The position numbers and the translations under genes are program-made. This document shows, one piece after another, positions 44,729-56,946 of a stretch of 64,000 nucleotides of DNA. The stretch covers positions 1,116,001-1,180,000 of the forward strand of contig NW_026570234.1 of assembly GCF_019649055.1 (NCBI RefSeq), given 5' to 3'. The stretch's first letter is position 1. Every line of letters begins with the position of its first letter. Source of the DNA: Paramacrobiotus metropolitanus (lineage: Eukaryota > Tardigrada > Eutardigrada > Parachela > Macrobiotidae). The notes under the pieces were generated by a model, which was not told the origin of the DNA, made no database searches, and saw nothing but the letters and a program-made list of their open reading frames with translations.

Positions 44729-45863
44729 TTACTTCTTCGCAAAGGCATTCTTGGCATCCCCGGTCTTCTCGCCCACGGCGTCGCAACCCTTCACTTCGGA
44801 GTTCTTGGTGTGCACTTCCTTGCCGTCTCGGAATTCCTGCTTCTTCTTCTGTGAAAAATTACGAATAATCGTAGGCTTCGAGTTCAAACAAAAGACTAAG
44901 CTGCAAATGTGAAAAACAAGAAACAAATATTTTCTACAAACTGCTACTGAATTCGAAATCAATCCGTTAACATTATCGAATGAATACGTAAACTATCCAT
45001 AAATTTGTATGAATAAAATAATTACAAAATATGTAAACATCAATTACCAAAATGTAACTATCGATTAATAAAAATCGACTCAAAAAAATGAAACGGATAT
45101 TTTAAATACAAATAAATACAAAACAGCGATTTAAAATTCAACTAAACAATCCCAACACAATGAAACTTATCAATAACATTAAATTATTTCTGCCATTAAT
45201 AAAGCCGGAAGAAAGATTAATGCAAAGAAATCTTGAAACGAGCAAAGTTGCAAAGAAATTAACAAATATAAAGGTCACCGATACATAAAGTTTTCAGAAG
45301 TAATAAATCAACTAATATATTTACGTGCTAACGATTTTGGTCGTTCATAAACCAGGAAACAATTCCGATGAATTACTAAAAAACATAATTCAAGCGGAAA
45401 AAGGATACAGAAACTTACATGCTCTTGCTTCTGGGGCTTGTCGGTGGTGTTGAAGTCGGTCTTGGGCAGGTCTTGGGCAGGCACCAGGCCTTTCGTTTGC
45501 AAAATTTCGTCGAAAGTTTTCTCAATGATATCTGGCGCACGACCATCGAATGATGCCACTTCTTCTCCTCCGTGGACAACGTAGAACGTGGGCTACAACA
45601 TAAGACGAAGACCAAGTTAAGTTCCCGTATACATATTTTTTCATATTTTTAAAATCCTTTCAGTGTAAAAGAAGGAAAAACAAAACTACTGCATCGCTGC
45701 TGATGCTGGTTACCTTCCCACCGACTTGATCACTGTAACGAGCAGTACCGCTCGTCACACCGTACTTCTTCTTCAGGCCATCTCGTATGGAATCCCACAT
45801 TGCGCCGAAGTTCTTGTCTTCCATTGGCAAATAAGCAGAGAGGATGAACGACTTAGGATCCAT
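44729..45863 (-). CDS. Small Lys-rich protein with Rdx/SelW- or thioredoxin-like fold but no CxxC
   Basis: Exons 45863-45714, 45592-45419 and 44848-44729 join in phase 0 (GTAACC, GTAAGT donors; TTGTAG, TTTCACAG acceptors) and give 147 residues. The first 88 residues read strand (SFILSAYLP), helix (WDSIRDGLKKKYG), strand-strand (KPTFYVVHGGEEVASFDG), helix (DIIEKTFDEIL). This is the layout of the thioredoxin/selenoprotein W group, including a Pro before the third strand. The redox site, normally CxxC or CxxU after the first strand, is absent (AYLPMEDK). The last 60 residues are charged, Lys-rich and probably disordered (KEVHTKNSEVKG). Codons favour G/C at third positions (AAG, GGC, CTG), unlike surrounding genes and consistent with high expression. 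The protein has no signal peptide, so it is likely cytosolic. Gene structure is firm; the fold call is by pattern only. Confidence 0.65.
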
Positions 45864-47101
45864 ACTGACAATGTAAAGCCGTGTTCAATGTTCGCAGAAT
45901 GTTTAGTCTAACTTTATAAAGGTCACTTGAAACAGATAATTGAGTTACTCCGAGAAAATTTGTGGAGAATCTGCGAGACTCTTCAAGACTAATTCTGTCG
46001 TGTAAAACTGAGCCTGCAGTAGCCATTAGCTCTATGGATGCGTAACTGATGTACCGTAGGCTCGTAGCTGGCGGAGCAGTGACGGTGAGCAATCATACTT
46101 CTAATACTTTCGCAGCTAATTAATGAAACTGAATGTATGTAGGGAGTGCAGGGAATGACCGGAATGTACGTATTAAATCTGCACTCGTATACGCAGTACT
46201 AGATGACGCAAGAGAACGTACGATACTTGTTACAGCACATTTATATCGCATCAAGGGCACGGTGTCCAGTCTTTCCGCAGAAACGGACATGCATGTTGCT
46301 TACGCTGTGGCCTGCTTTATTCGGCAATACCGGCCCGCTTTCATTACAGCACATTTATATCGCATCAAGGGCACGGTGTCCAGTCTTTCCGCAGAAACGG
46401 ACAATGGCACGCTGTTGCTTACCATTAGCAACCAGTGTTGGCCTGCTTTAAAAATTCGGCTACCGGCCCGTCCGTCATGGACCTAGTAATGCGGCCCGAG
46501 TTCCGGCTCGTTGCCCGTCCCGTGGCAAGCTCACCTGTCAGACGGGACCCGTTTAAATCGTAGGCGGTTCCGGCCCGTAGTAAAAGCGGAACAACACTGC
46601 AGTTGCAACTCGATGTATAGCTCCGTCATATAAATGATATAATTAAGATGTTGTTTTTCTTGGCAGCTTTGCTGTGACTTTGTTATTATTGTAATAAAGA
46701 AAGATTAAATTACGATGTTATTTTCGTGTGCTTATGCATAGAAGTATCTGTATGCATCGTGAAAATCTGGACCGAGCAAGGTGTTCTATTCGCAGATGTT
46801 CTGCTCTGTTCTGTTAAAAATTTTGCTCCCTCTGCAGCATGTATTGCACGTTCAACTGAATGCTCAATTATTCTATCGTATTCCATGAATGGTTTGTAAA
46901 CGCTAGCGATATTAATCATATCAACGATTAGCACAATGTTGGAGTACAGAGCAGGTGTTCACTTTGAAATTAGAATGGCGAAGACGTATTAACAACGAAA
47001 GACAAGCAATACTTCTTAAACAGAACAACAAACACAAGTAAACTGTTTTATCAGTGACAATGCTACAGAGTGCAAATAAATATAAACATTTACAGCAGCA
47101 G
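45864..47101. other. Gap between the Rdx-like gene and the dopamine receptor 3' end
   Basis: It contains a tandem duplication (46231-46403) and a GC-rich stretch around 46440-46600. A 117-codon frame at 46133-46486 simply reads through the duplication. No gene is supported. Confidence 0.4.
46231..46403. repeat. Tandem direct repeat, 59-base identical core, 114-base period
   Basis: A 59-base segment starting TACAGCACATTTATATCGCA and ending GCAGAAACGGACA is identical at 46231-46289 and 46345-46403. The flanks following each copy are also related (GTTGCTTAC, GGCCTGCTTT, TACCGGCCCG) but diverged, so the full unit is longer. Confidence 0.9.
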
Positions 47102-50100
47102 TTATAAGTCTTGTTGGTCACGGTTCATGCGCGATCGGACGGTCGGCGTAACCGGTGCTGAGTTACCACTCGCGTACGAAAATGCCTGATCCCTCGACGT
47201 TGAATCCATTGGACTCGTACAACATTTGTGGAACTGCAGCAGTTTCCGGAACGCTTTGCGAAAGTCTTGGTTGAAAATTGAATAAATAATGGGATTAAAA
47301 GCAGAATTACCTAAAACACACAGTTCATGTGTGCTTTCTATAATTACCATACACAAGTGATACAACATAAATAATATAAACTACTTACAAATTAATGCGA
47401 CGCGATCTCAGCCGCTAAAGCATAAGAGTATCAATGACTATTAAATTTACTGGTTGTTTTGATTTATCCCTTTAATTTTTATTAAATTTGCGATATTTTA
47501 TTATGATTTTATCTAACTGACACAGGCCTAGGCAGCTTGCGCGGTACGTATTAGACATTTTGTTAAAATTTTGAGTACTGAGTTATACGTATATCTAAAT
47601 TGTTCTGCTCTGGGGAATAGTAGTACGTATGGTTAACCTTTCGGGATACCGGTGAATAATGTGACATAAACCGGCTGTATCTGTAAAGCCTATACGGTCA
47701 TGGGATTTGCGAAAAGTCCCTGATCCAAAAGTAAATCAAAAACCCATCGCTAATTCGCGCCCAGAGAACGCATTCATCCGATGAGGCATGCCGCCGCGAA
47801 ATCCATATCGCGCTTTATGCGCTTTCCGGTGGGACGAGGGATTGTCGGCGGCAGCTCTGTTTGCTACGTAATCTACACACCGCTATCGTCTGCTTTCCTG
47901 CCCATGATTTTGTAAACACTCTGATTATTTTCCGGCGTTTGCCGAATGTTCAGTTAAATTCGGGTGATAAAACGAGATCCGTGGTAATCTTTAATCGTAC
48001 GCAACCCGGTTACCGGCTCATAATGCTTCCCGTATTGATAGATTTAAAGTCATTATAACGTTCACTAGGATAATAGAAATACCTCTGTAGCACTGGATTT
48101 GCAATAAAAAATACATAATCACCAGTAATATTGTCACGCTAACCAAGCAAGAAAAGTCGTTTATCGTGGAGGCTGATCCGGTTGAAAAGTATAACAGCTT
48201 TCGCACAATCGCTTGTGCCTTGCAATGGTTTTCAGATTTTCGCTTGTTTTCGAAACCGCAGCTGAGAAAAAATGCTAGTCAACATATCCTGTTTCAGATC
48301 GTTTATATATATTTGTGTAATCGATAATTCGGTAGTCGTTGTTCGGATTTCATCCATTACATGTTAACAAGATCGAAAGGCAAAATCCCAAATCGTACAA
48401 TAGTCCAGTTACCTCGCTTTTGCAAACAGACACTGCTTTTGTCAGTAGATTCGTGAGCTGAGTTGTCACGATTTCGGCTTTGATTTCCGAAAATATATAT
48501 GCTCCCCAAAACAAAATTGTAAAAACAGGGCGCATGACACTGTGCTGATTTCCTCGAACGCCTGTTCATACGTCAATATCCTAAACTAATATATTAATGA
48601 GTTAAATCTCTTGATAATTTTCGGTAACCGTTCGTGGTTCAATGTCGGCATGATTTTTAAAAACAGCGGCATGTCAAAATTTAGTTAAAAAATTGACTGG
48701 ATCTGCATACAGCATTATGTAACTAGCAATTGAAAAATTAATACGAATAATTACATTAATTAAAACTAATTACACATTAAATAAAACAGTACTCATATAT
48801 GTGGACTTACAGTATCCTAACCAGGTTAGGGCTTTGAAGGTCATCATCGGAATACACTGACAGTTGGCGTGTATGATGTTTATGGCGAAAAACGGGGCCA
48901 AACAAATCAGGAAAACACTAACGATGATGCCCAGTGTTACCGCTGCTTTATGTTCGGAGATCATACGATTTTGAGCATTAGCCACAGCATCGGATATGGT
49001 GCGCTGTCGGGAGCCATTACTCCCGCGATTATTCCGACTGGATAGTCCGGCCGTGGTGGCCTGCAGCTGATTGTTGGATGCCGTGGTATTGCAGTTGTTG
49101 TAATACACAATATGTGCCATCTCTTTGACACTCTTCACGTGTCGGCGCGCTTCAAAATACAGCCGCAGATAGATGAAGAGCATAATCAGACAGGAAAATA
49201 AAAACTGATAATGGAACTGGTCAGCGCGTACATGGGGTTGATCTCCAGATTGCACTGGAAGAAGGCATCACTGCCGTCAACGACCGCCAACGGCTGCACG
49301 ATACCGTTGTCAACGCGGCTGTCGTTATTACTGGCCGCCAGTGACTGCATGTAGATGAGAATTTCCGTTACATTGGAGCGCATATCCGACGCGCTCAGCG
49401 CCGTGTCGGCTTGTTGCAATGGTTTATGCCATCCCAGATTCAGCGGGACAAAGGATATTAATGTCGAAAGAAACCAGATCAGAATCACAGAGGGAATGAC
49501 GACCCGCGGCGTTACGGTGGCGCTGTAGTGGAGTGGATCTTTTATGTGGATATAACGATCCAAACTGATAGCGCACAGGTTCAGTATCTGCAGAAAACAC
49601 CAGAAATACCAGGCGTTAATAACAACAAAGTTACGGGTAGGAGGAAGCGCTACAGTAAATGCCACTTCGTCATATTAATAACGCTTGAAAGTACGAATAC
49701 TCCAGCGAAGAATAAAAATCTCATACTTAATAGAAAATTCAGATATCAGGCTATCGGCGTTCAACAAAGCTATAGATTTCCTTGCAACAAGCGACCGGCA
49801 TATATAAACAATCCTTTTAGCTTAATCTTCGGCTTACGTATACGTCTAGAAAGACTTTTTTATATAAAATAGTATTTTTGTAGGTACTTGCTTGCCTAAA
49901 TTATATACAGTAAATGTTTACAAAAATTGTACTGCAAAACTTTTACTGTATTTTAATTTTGATTAGTATAAATGCAGTCGGGCTTTTTTAATCACGAATC
50001 CGGATCATTCCTTTGCATACATATTCAGTGCACTTCTATAGCGTAATTTTTCCTTTGACGGTTTACTTATGAATAAATTCATGACTGGTAAGGCAAGGCT

Positions 50101-53100
50101 GTTAATTTGGCTGTGCAAATGGAAAATAGCGTATGACATTTGTAGGTGTTATGGATCCACATTCGATAATGATTCCCAGCGGTCAAACAGCTGCCTGTGA
50201 GTGCCAGCGAGGGCGCAACACTATATATGGGGCCCTTGAAAGTGTATTAACCAGCATCCACAGTTTGGTCTTGTCAGCGACTGATGAGAACCGCATTTGT
50301 CAGGTCACATTCCTGACGCCGGGTCTCCGCAGGACGTCAATTAGATCTCAATATGAGCAGAATCAAACCGCCAAAACGAATAATTATACTGATCAATATT
50401 AAGTGGACACTTTAAATGAAAAATCGTCAGACTCGAAAAAGTGGAAAATGAATCTCCAGCCTGAATAGTACAGTTACAAGTAGGTATTCCGTCTGTCAAA
50501 CTTTATACGCCTGCTCCATCACACGCATGCCGGATCTGGAGTTTTTTCCCTTTTATGATGGAGTACGGGGCAACTTGTCACAAACCGCTGTTTATTTAAT
50601 CTAAATACTGTACATAGGTGCATTCATTTTTGCATACGTTTTTGTAGGAAAACGTTTCTGTTTATATTTTGTTAACCGCAAATTTTTTAATAAATTATGC
50701 CGTTCTCAAGCCAGCAAATGCCAAAAAATATGAGAATTGAAAATCAGCATCACATAATGGGCTACGTATATTATATGTATCTGTATGCTTATTGCACAAT
50801 ACACAGGATGATTTCATTGTTCTGGCAGATAAGAATACGTATTATGTGCTAAACGCTTTATGTACTGTATAATAAATTGATAAATATTTTCATACAGCTT
50901 TGCGTGCTTATACCGTGTTTTCATTTGTGTATGTTCAACACTTAAAAGTTCGCGGCATTATTACTTTGAAGTTTACATGATTATCAATGGAATGCTTTAG
51001 TAATGGCTAATTGATTGTGTTGGAAAGGCTGCAACATTGCTGCAGTGTCTACATGCACGGAGTGTTTCTTAGAAGGTTTTTGTTGACGTCAAGCCGAGTA
51101 AGCAAACACACTTCGGGTTAAAATTGCAAAAAGAAATATTTGTACAACAGCCCGGACTAGACTGCTGTAAAACAAAATGTAAGGGGTCTGAAATAATAAT
51201 TACCTGCGAAACAAGGAAATGACACTTACCAGTTAGTGGCAATCCTTTATAAAAATAAACGTACACCCGAGTAAAACAGTTTGTAAAAAATACGTTAGTT
51301 AAACGTTAGTTAAAGGCCAAAATTCGAACAGTGTTCGAATTTTGGCCTTTAACTAACGTTTAGCTAACGTATTTTTTACAAACTGTTTTACTCGGGACAA
51401 ACCAAAAATTTAAAACTTTATTTTGTAGACTAATCAAGTTTTTCTTTCAAATTTTTGCTTCTAATGTAAAATCTTTGTTTCTAGATCTGGTTGACAGTTA
51501 GCACGCAGGTAATTTGTATGTACTCGTAGCATGGCTCTCCAGAACCGGGCCAACCGGCACAAATTGATTTCATATTATATAACAAGGTTAATGTAATCCT
51601 CTGGTGAGGTGATACCGTATCATCCCCGTCTTATGAAAACACTAGCCGAGATCCTATTTCCGTACGGGTTAAGGAGAGGTTTAATTACCGAGGCAGTCGA
51701 TCCCATTATGTCAAAGGAGACCCAGATTCCACACAAGAATTGCGGTAAACTCCAGTATCCAAGCAGATCGTTGAAGAGCGCCATAGGCATTACTGTGAAA
51801 AAACGTAGGTTAGGCGCATATAAGCCCATCATCAGAGAATTTATTTCCGATTAAACCGCAATCCTCTTATAACAGCAAATGCGGAAGAGGAATTTATCTA
51901 TCTATGGAAATATTTAAATCTGATATGATTTTCTTCGCGCCCGTTGTTTGATCAAATGTTCGTTCATGTTTATTTCCAAAACGAATACTACAGTATTTAA
52001 AATTTTATGGCACCTGGAAAGTTAAGAAAAGTACTCTTACAGCAGAAGCTTAGATTGCAACGCGAATCGATGCCAGTAAAATTTACCAAAACTCCAGATT
52101 ACATTATTTCTTATAATTTTTATAAGCTACTTGCAAGGCAAGTTTGTGTACTGATCTGCAAAGGCATGTCTTTAACCTCAATGAATTTTTACCTATTGAT
52201 TTTTCTTAAGGACAGCAACAACATTAAGTTTTTATTAATTGGGAGTGTGTGTGTGTGGTTTGAAAATGAAATGTAAAAAATTTCGATTCTGTTAGCTGAT
52301 TCCCGTATATTTAGAGAGTATAAATTTGTAGAGCAGCAGACACATAAAAAAGTGTGGAAGGATGACCATTCAGCGCGTAAAAAAGAATTAAACATTTGTA
52401 TATAGTATCTCGAGTTTAATCGCGAGCCTGAATTTTTTATAAGTTTTTCCAAGTTTTTTTGCAGTTCCAGTGCATTGTTAAAATAAACAGAAAAATGTAC
52501 TTCTACTGCGTCACAATTTCAAAACATCCGCGATCAACGTTTGTGAGAAATCGATACCGCAATAACGTTTTAAAAGGAATAGCGGCAGTACGTAGTCGGC
52601 TTATCATTTACCGAACGTGTTTAACCCCGTGTAATTCCTTTTCTTTGCTCCCATTCGTCAGAGCTGGATAGCCGGATTCATTACAAACCGGTTAGAAAGC
52701 AATAATTCGATGTGATGGTCATCTTTTCTACTTTAATGAACTTTAGTTATCCCGTAAATTGATGTTCTTGAAAAGCACGATGTTCTTAACGTAATATTGT
52801 AATCTGACATGTCTATAAATCAAATTTTCTGGGCCGAGCCGCGGCTGACTGTGTGTCACTCGTTGGCTCGTTCGGCTTTTATTACGCACAGCAACTTAGA
52901 AAATTATCTGTACAATGTTTTAGTGCACTTGTACGCTGTTGACAGTACATGCTGTGGGAAAAAAGCATTGGGAAAAGAATCTCTTGCCGCTACAATGTAG
53001 CTCTTTTATACCGGCATTATTCCAGCCATCCCCGCCTAATGAAAGAGAAAACACTCTGGCAGTTGACAAAAGGTTGTGTTGTTCATACAGCCAGCTAAGC

Positions 53101-54305
53101 ATAAAGCACAAAAGGATGAATATGATTTGAGTAGGTTCAAGTGCCAATACCGCAACTTGGCGGCAGTGGGAGATACAACTGAAACTTTTAATCAATGCCT
53201 TTTGCTGTTGAAAAGTTTTCCACTTCACTACTTAAACAGGGTTTGTATTGACCAAAAAACGAGCCACACGCAACCAATGATTTTCGTATTATACGGAGTA
53301 CATAGAAGTATATTTTCTTCGCGCGCGACGGTCATGCAACTTTGCATCTCTAGCTTTTAAAAATAGAAGCTGTGTGTTACAGTTTCTGAAAAGAGAGATA
53401 ATATTTTAATATACAGCAGTATACAGCAGACACTAATCGCATTTATTTTAGTTAAACTGATACTCAAGAAAAAATAAATCTGGTTAAATTTCTCGCTTCT
53501 TATTGGTAGAAGTATAGTAATTTAGGTAAAATTCCCAAAAGTAAGTTAACCATTTGAACACGTACAGAATCTATTATACGCATATGTATGGTATAGCTAT
53601 ACAATTTCACAGTTCACCTTCAGGAAATATGCACCGGATTTGTGTCATCAGCTGTTTGTGGACAGTTATATTTGCGGTAGAATTATTGGAAATCAGCGTG
53701 GAAGTGTCTAACAGAATTCGGTGCCTGCAGCGACCTGCACGCCTCACAAAAGATTAGGGAAAGTATCATTACAGCATATATTGTTGTGAGGTTTAAATTA
53801 CGTAGAAAAATTATTATCTGTGGCATGTGGTTGTAACATAATATTTGGTTTCCTTTGTCATTTTAAATGTATGATCACAAGGGGAAAAAATGGTCTTACT
53901 ATTACGATTAACGCATCAACATCTTCTTAATTTTCAAATACTGTGCGTAAGCGAATTGAGAGATTCAGAACAGCAACACAGAGGTCAGAAAAATTACATT
54001 ATGTACAGTACTACTCTATACAGTATATACATAATTAATATCCTGTATGTTTTACCAATTATTCCAACCAGTAAATCAGCAATGGCAAGAGATGCAACAA
54101 ACGTATTTCCTATATGTCTTAGGTTTCGATCCGTGCAGATGGCAATGCAAACTAAAATATTTCCGGTGATAGCGATCAAAATAAAGATGGCTAAGATTAC
54201 GGCGATCGGCACTTGGACGAGCAGGGAATGATTCGCACTAGTAGGAACGGCCTGGTTATTTGATACCAAAACATCGTGCGAGAAGTTGGAAATCCGGTTC
54301 TCCAT
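47102..54305 (-). CDS. D1-like dopamine receptor (Dop1R1 type), with a 1-base frame break in TM5
   Basis: Exons: 54305-54056, 51792-51689, 49587-48811, 47310-47102, about 446 residues. This is a class A GPCR coupling dopamine to Gs. TM1 has GNILV, TM2 has SLAIADLLVG, TM3 has the amine-binding Asp (WVSFDIMGSTAS) then LNLCAISLDRYIHIKDPLHY with the DRY motif. That string is nearly identical to insect Dop1R1, which sets it apart from octopamine and serotonin receptors. TM6 is EHKAAVTLGIIVSVFLICLAPFF, TM7 ends CNSAFNPIIYSIFN. An early Asn sequon precedes TM1. The long ECL2 and a Ser/Asn-rich ICL3 are notable. Exon 3 is broken: TM5 reads SSIISFYFPV-stop, while the shifted frame gives CLIMLFIYLRLYFEARRHV. 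One base is missing at about 49193-49198, and exon length (777) is one short of phase agreement. Introns are long (2.3, 2.1, 1.5 kb). Confidence 0.9.
51266..51396. repeat. 131-base near-perfect palindrome in a dopamine receptor intron
   Basis: Two 65-base arms run from CCCGAGTAAAACAGTTTG to its mirror CAAACTGTTTTACTCGGG around a single central base at 51331. I find one mismatch (about 51299 against 51363). It lies in the intron between exons 2 and 3. Confidence 0.92.
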
Positions 54306-56946
54306 AAAGTTTACCGGATATCACGCGGAACGTCGCTAAAAGCTGGTCGATCGGGCTGCACAGGTACGCGCGTAATGGTAAAAAGTGGAGAAGACACCGG
54401 GAATAAATAAGCAAATATCACGATGAATATTGTGTTCATGACCACAGACAATGTTCAGGCTTTTAACAGAAGCGTCCTCCTTCCGTGGAACTTATTCCCG
54501 CGCGTCCGATACAACACACACTGTGGATAATGAGGGGGTTTTTTCGTCCACACAACCGGAAGATTCTTCCCGGCATTGTCAATATTAAAAGGCCAACTTT
54601 GATAAATTAATCATCTTTCAAACTCTTGATTATACAGACCCAGAATTACAGTCGGCTTCCAATTGTGCAGCAAGAGAGCAGCGAGACAGTTGTTAAAATT
54701 TGTTTATAAACTATTAATCATCTGCCATGAAGTGCAAGGCCATACTTCGCGCAGCTGTAGTGACGAAAGATCAGATATTTAAGAAGACGAATGCGTGTTT
54801 TGTTAATGTCAGCAGAACGTTCATGGATGTATAGGCGCGCGCACACATCCACTGTAGCATATACGATATGTATGTATTCTACAGCACAAGCAATTCCGCC
54901 GGCGGAAAATTGCTTTAGAGCAAATTGTTTATGTTTATAGCAACAGCTGCGGCGGTGATAGATCTCGGAAAAGAGTCTGAAAAACTTTTTCCAAACCACA
55001 GAATAAGGAAGAAGTGGGCGTGGTCGTGTGGGAATGTGGCAGGCAAAAATTCAAATGCCGGCTCAGTCAACAAACGGTTATGCGCTCGTACATTTGGCGG
55101 GTGCGCGCACGCATGGTTAGGAAAATGACTGGTAAGCTGAGGATGGGTTATTTGCACGGGATATTTTCACTTGGCTACTGTTTAAACTTTTCAATGGATC
55201 AGAAGGGGGAGAACTGTGCGGGTGGCTGTTGTACGGTGAAACGCCGAGGCCGGCCGTGATCCAGGATTTATTCCGTCCACGTTTCGCTAATGGTCCATGT
55301 AAATACCGTCGATCCGCCTCTTCCGTAACGGGTACTGTCGGCAGCGGGCTGCAACGTACTGTACGCAATGTACTGCAACATGCATGCCGCCGCGACACTC
55401 GGCAGTTTTTTCTGCCTTTCATTCACAAGTTTGCTTACGCGGTTGTCCCGAAGCGATTACATGGCGATTTGTGGGGCCTTTTATGCGGTTACTGGAGATT
55501 GTCATTACAATTAAATTAACCACCTCGTACTGCGCACTTTGGCCAGATTTCTCTTCCACCTACTGTTTAGCGCAGGAAATCGGTGTTTTCAATTATTTTC
55601 TACAAAACACACTTGCATTTGAAAGGTTAATGGCGGAAAATATGTGTAAGACAAAGATAACAGCGGTTGATCAATATGATCTTAGTACTTGTAAAATATT
55701 TTCTATAGCTTATCATATTCAACAGTACAATACAATATTACAACTATCAAAGCATTCGGCTTCACATGGAACTATTAATTTTTTACTGAACCTTAAAACT
55801 TAAGTTGTACTTATACTCGTGCTGTTTTTATCGCATGTGATGTTATGCAGCTGGGAAACATAGAGTAGTTATACGTACTGGAGCAGCGTTACTACCTAGG
55901 TCTAATTAAATCAGCCATTGCAAAAAAAATATGCAAAATAATACTCGAATGCAAATCGAAAATCCTTTGCATCATACAGTGTACATTTATTTGAATTATT
56001 TCTTAACGTTAGCACTTTCCTCGAACAGTACTGCTTACAAGTTAAAAAAGCTAATGCACAAGTTACAAAAAGAAGTGCACAATTATGAAAGTTTGTAGTT
56101 TACTGTGTAAGCATTTACTATGTAATCGTATTCTGCATTAAGCACATCATAAAATGGTTTGCAGTAACGTTTGCAACTCCTTTTCTTTTTTACACTTCCT
56201 TCGAAATTCGAATTACAGTTTTTAGATTCGGCATGGGAGAACATGTAATGCACACAAAACGTTTGAATATTATGTTCAAAGTTGCTTAAAAGTTAAAATT
56301 AACAGTTTTAAGCAGTTGACTCTTTCCATTCTGTGCAGTGTTGGCTGAGTAGTTGCTGCGATTTTTAAATTCACGTAATCGATAACAGAGCAGTCCGCAA
56401 ATGGATTAAACCAAACAGGTAATGCTACTTCTGGGTTATTGTTTGTTTGTTTGATATTAAAACTTGCGGTATATTCGTACTTCTACAGTTCTACCGAAGC
56501 AACTTCAAACCGCAAAATTTAATCGGCATTCGGCAAAAGCCACCAACCATCAAAACCACGCATCTGATTTATAATCATACCTCTAATATGCAAGCACAAT
56601 ATAAACATTAAAAACAAAACTATGATCGCCACGCTCTGGAGTAGCCGTCCAAGGCAAAAGATCCACAGACAAGACATTCAAGCGGGGATCGTGTAGACAC
56701 GGCATACATGTAGACAATTTATTTTCACTAAAAAAAGAAACTAGAATACGCATGAAAACTGTACTATTATTCCAGATTATCATAATTAAAATGCACCGAG
56801 CATACGATACTCTGACATTTTCCCATTCAATCAGAATGATTCACTTCGGTAAAGTATTCTCAAAGGATTATCAACCATTCTACTGTGTCAGTTATCCGTA
56901 CTCGATGCTGCAAACCTCACACTCCAACGTAACCGGGAAAAACACA
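54306..56946. other. Upstream region of the dopamine receptor gene and 3' flank of Drp1
   Basis: The receptor's 5' leader and promoter should lie just above 54305. CG-richer sequence at about 55020-55430 contains overlapping frames on both strands without family resemblance. From about 56700 the Drp1 3'UTR begins (minus). No further gene is supported. Confidence 0.4.
56718..56723 (-). terminator. Poly(A) signal of Drp1
   Basis: Minus-strand AATAAA lies about 225 bases beyond the stop codon at 56947-56949. Confidence 0.5.

Noticed and set aside
46133-46486. 117-codon frame as a repeat protein
   Set aside because: The apparent peptide repeat follows from a DNA tandem duplication whose unit is a multiple of three; only two copies and no other coding signs.
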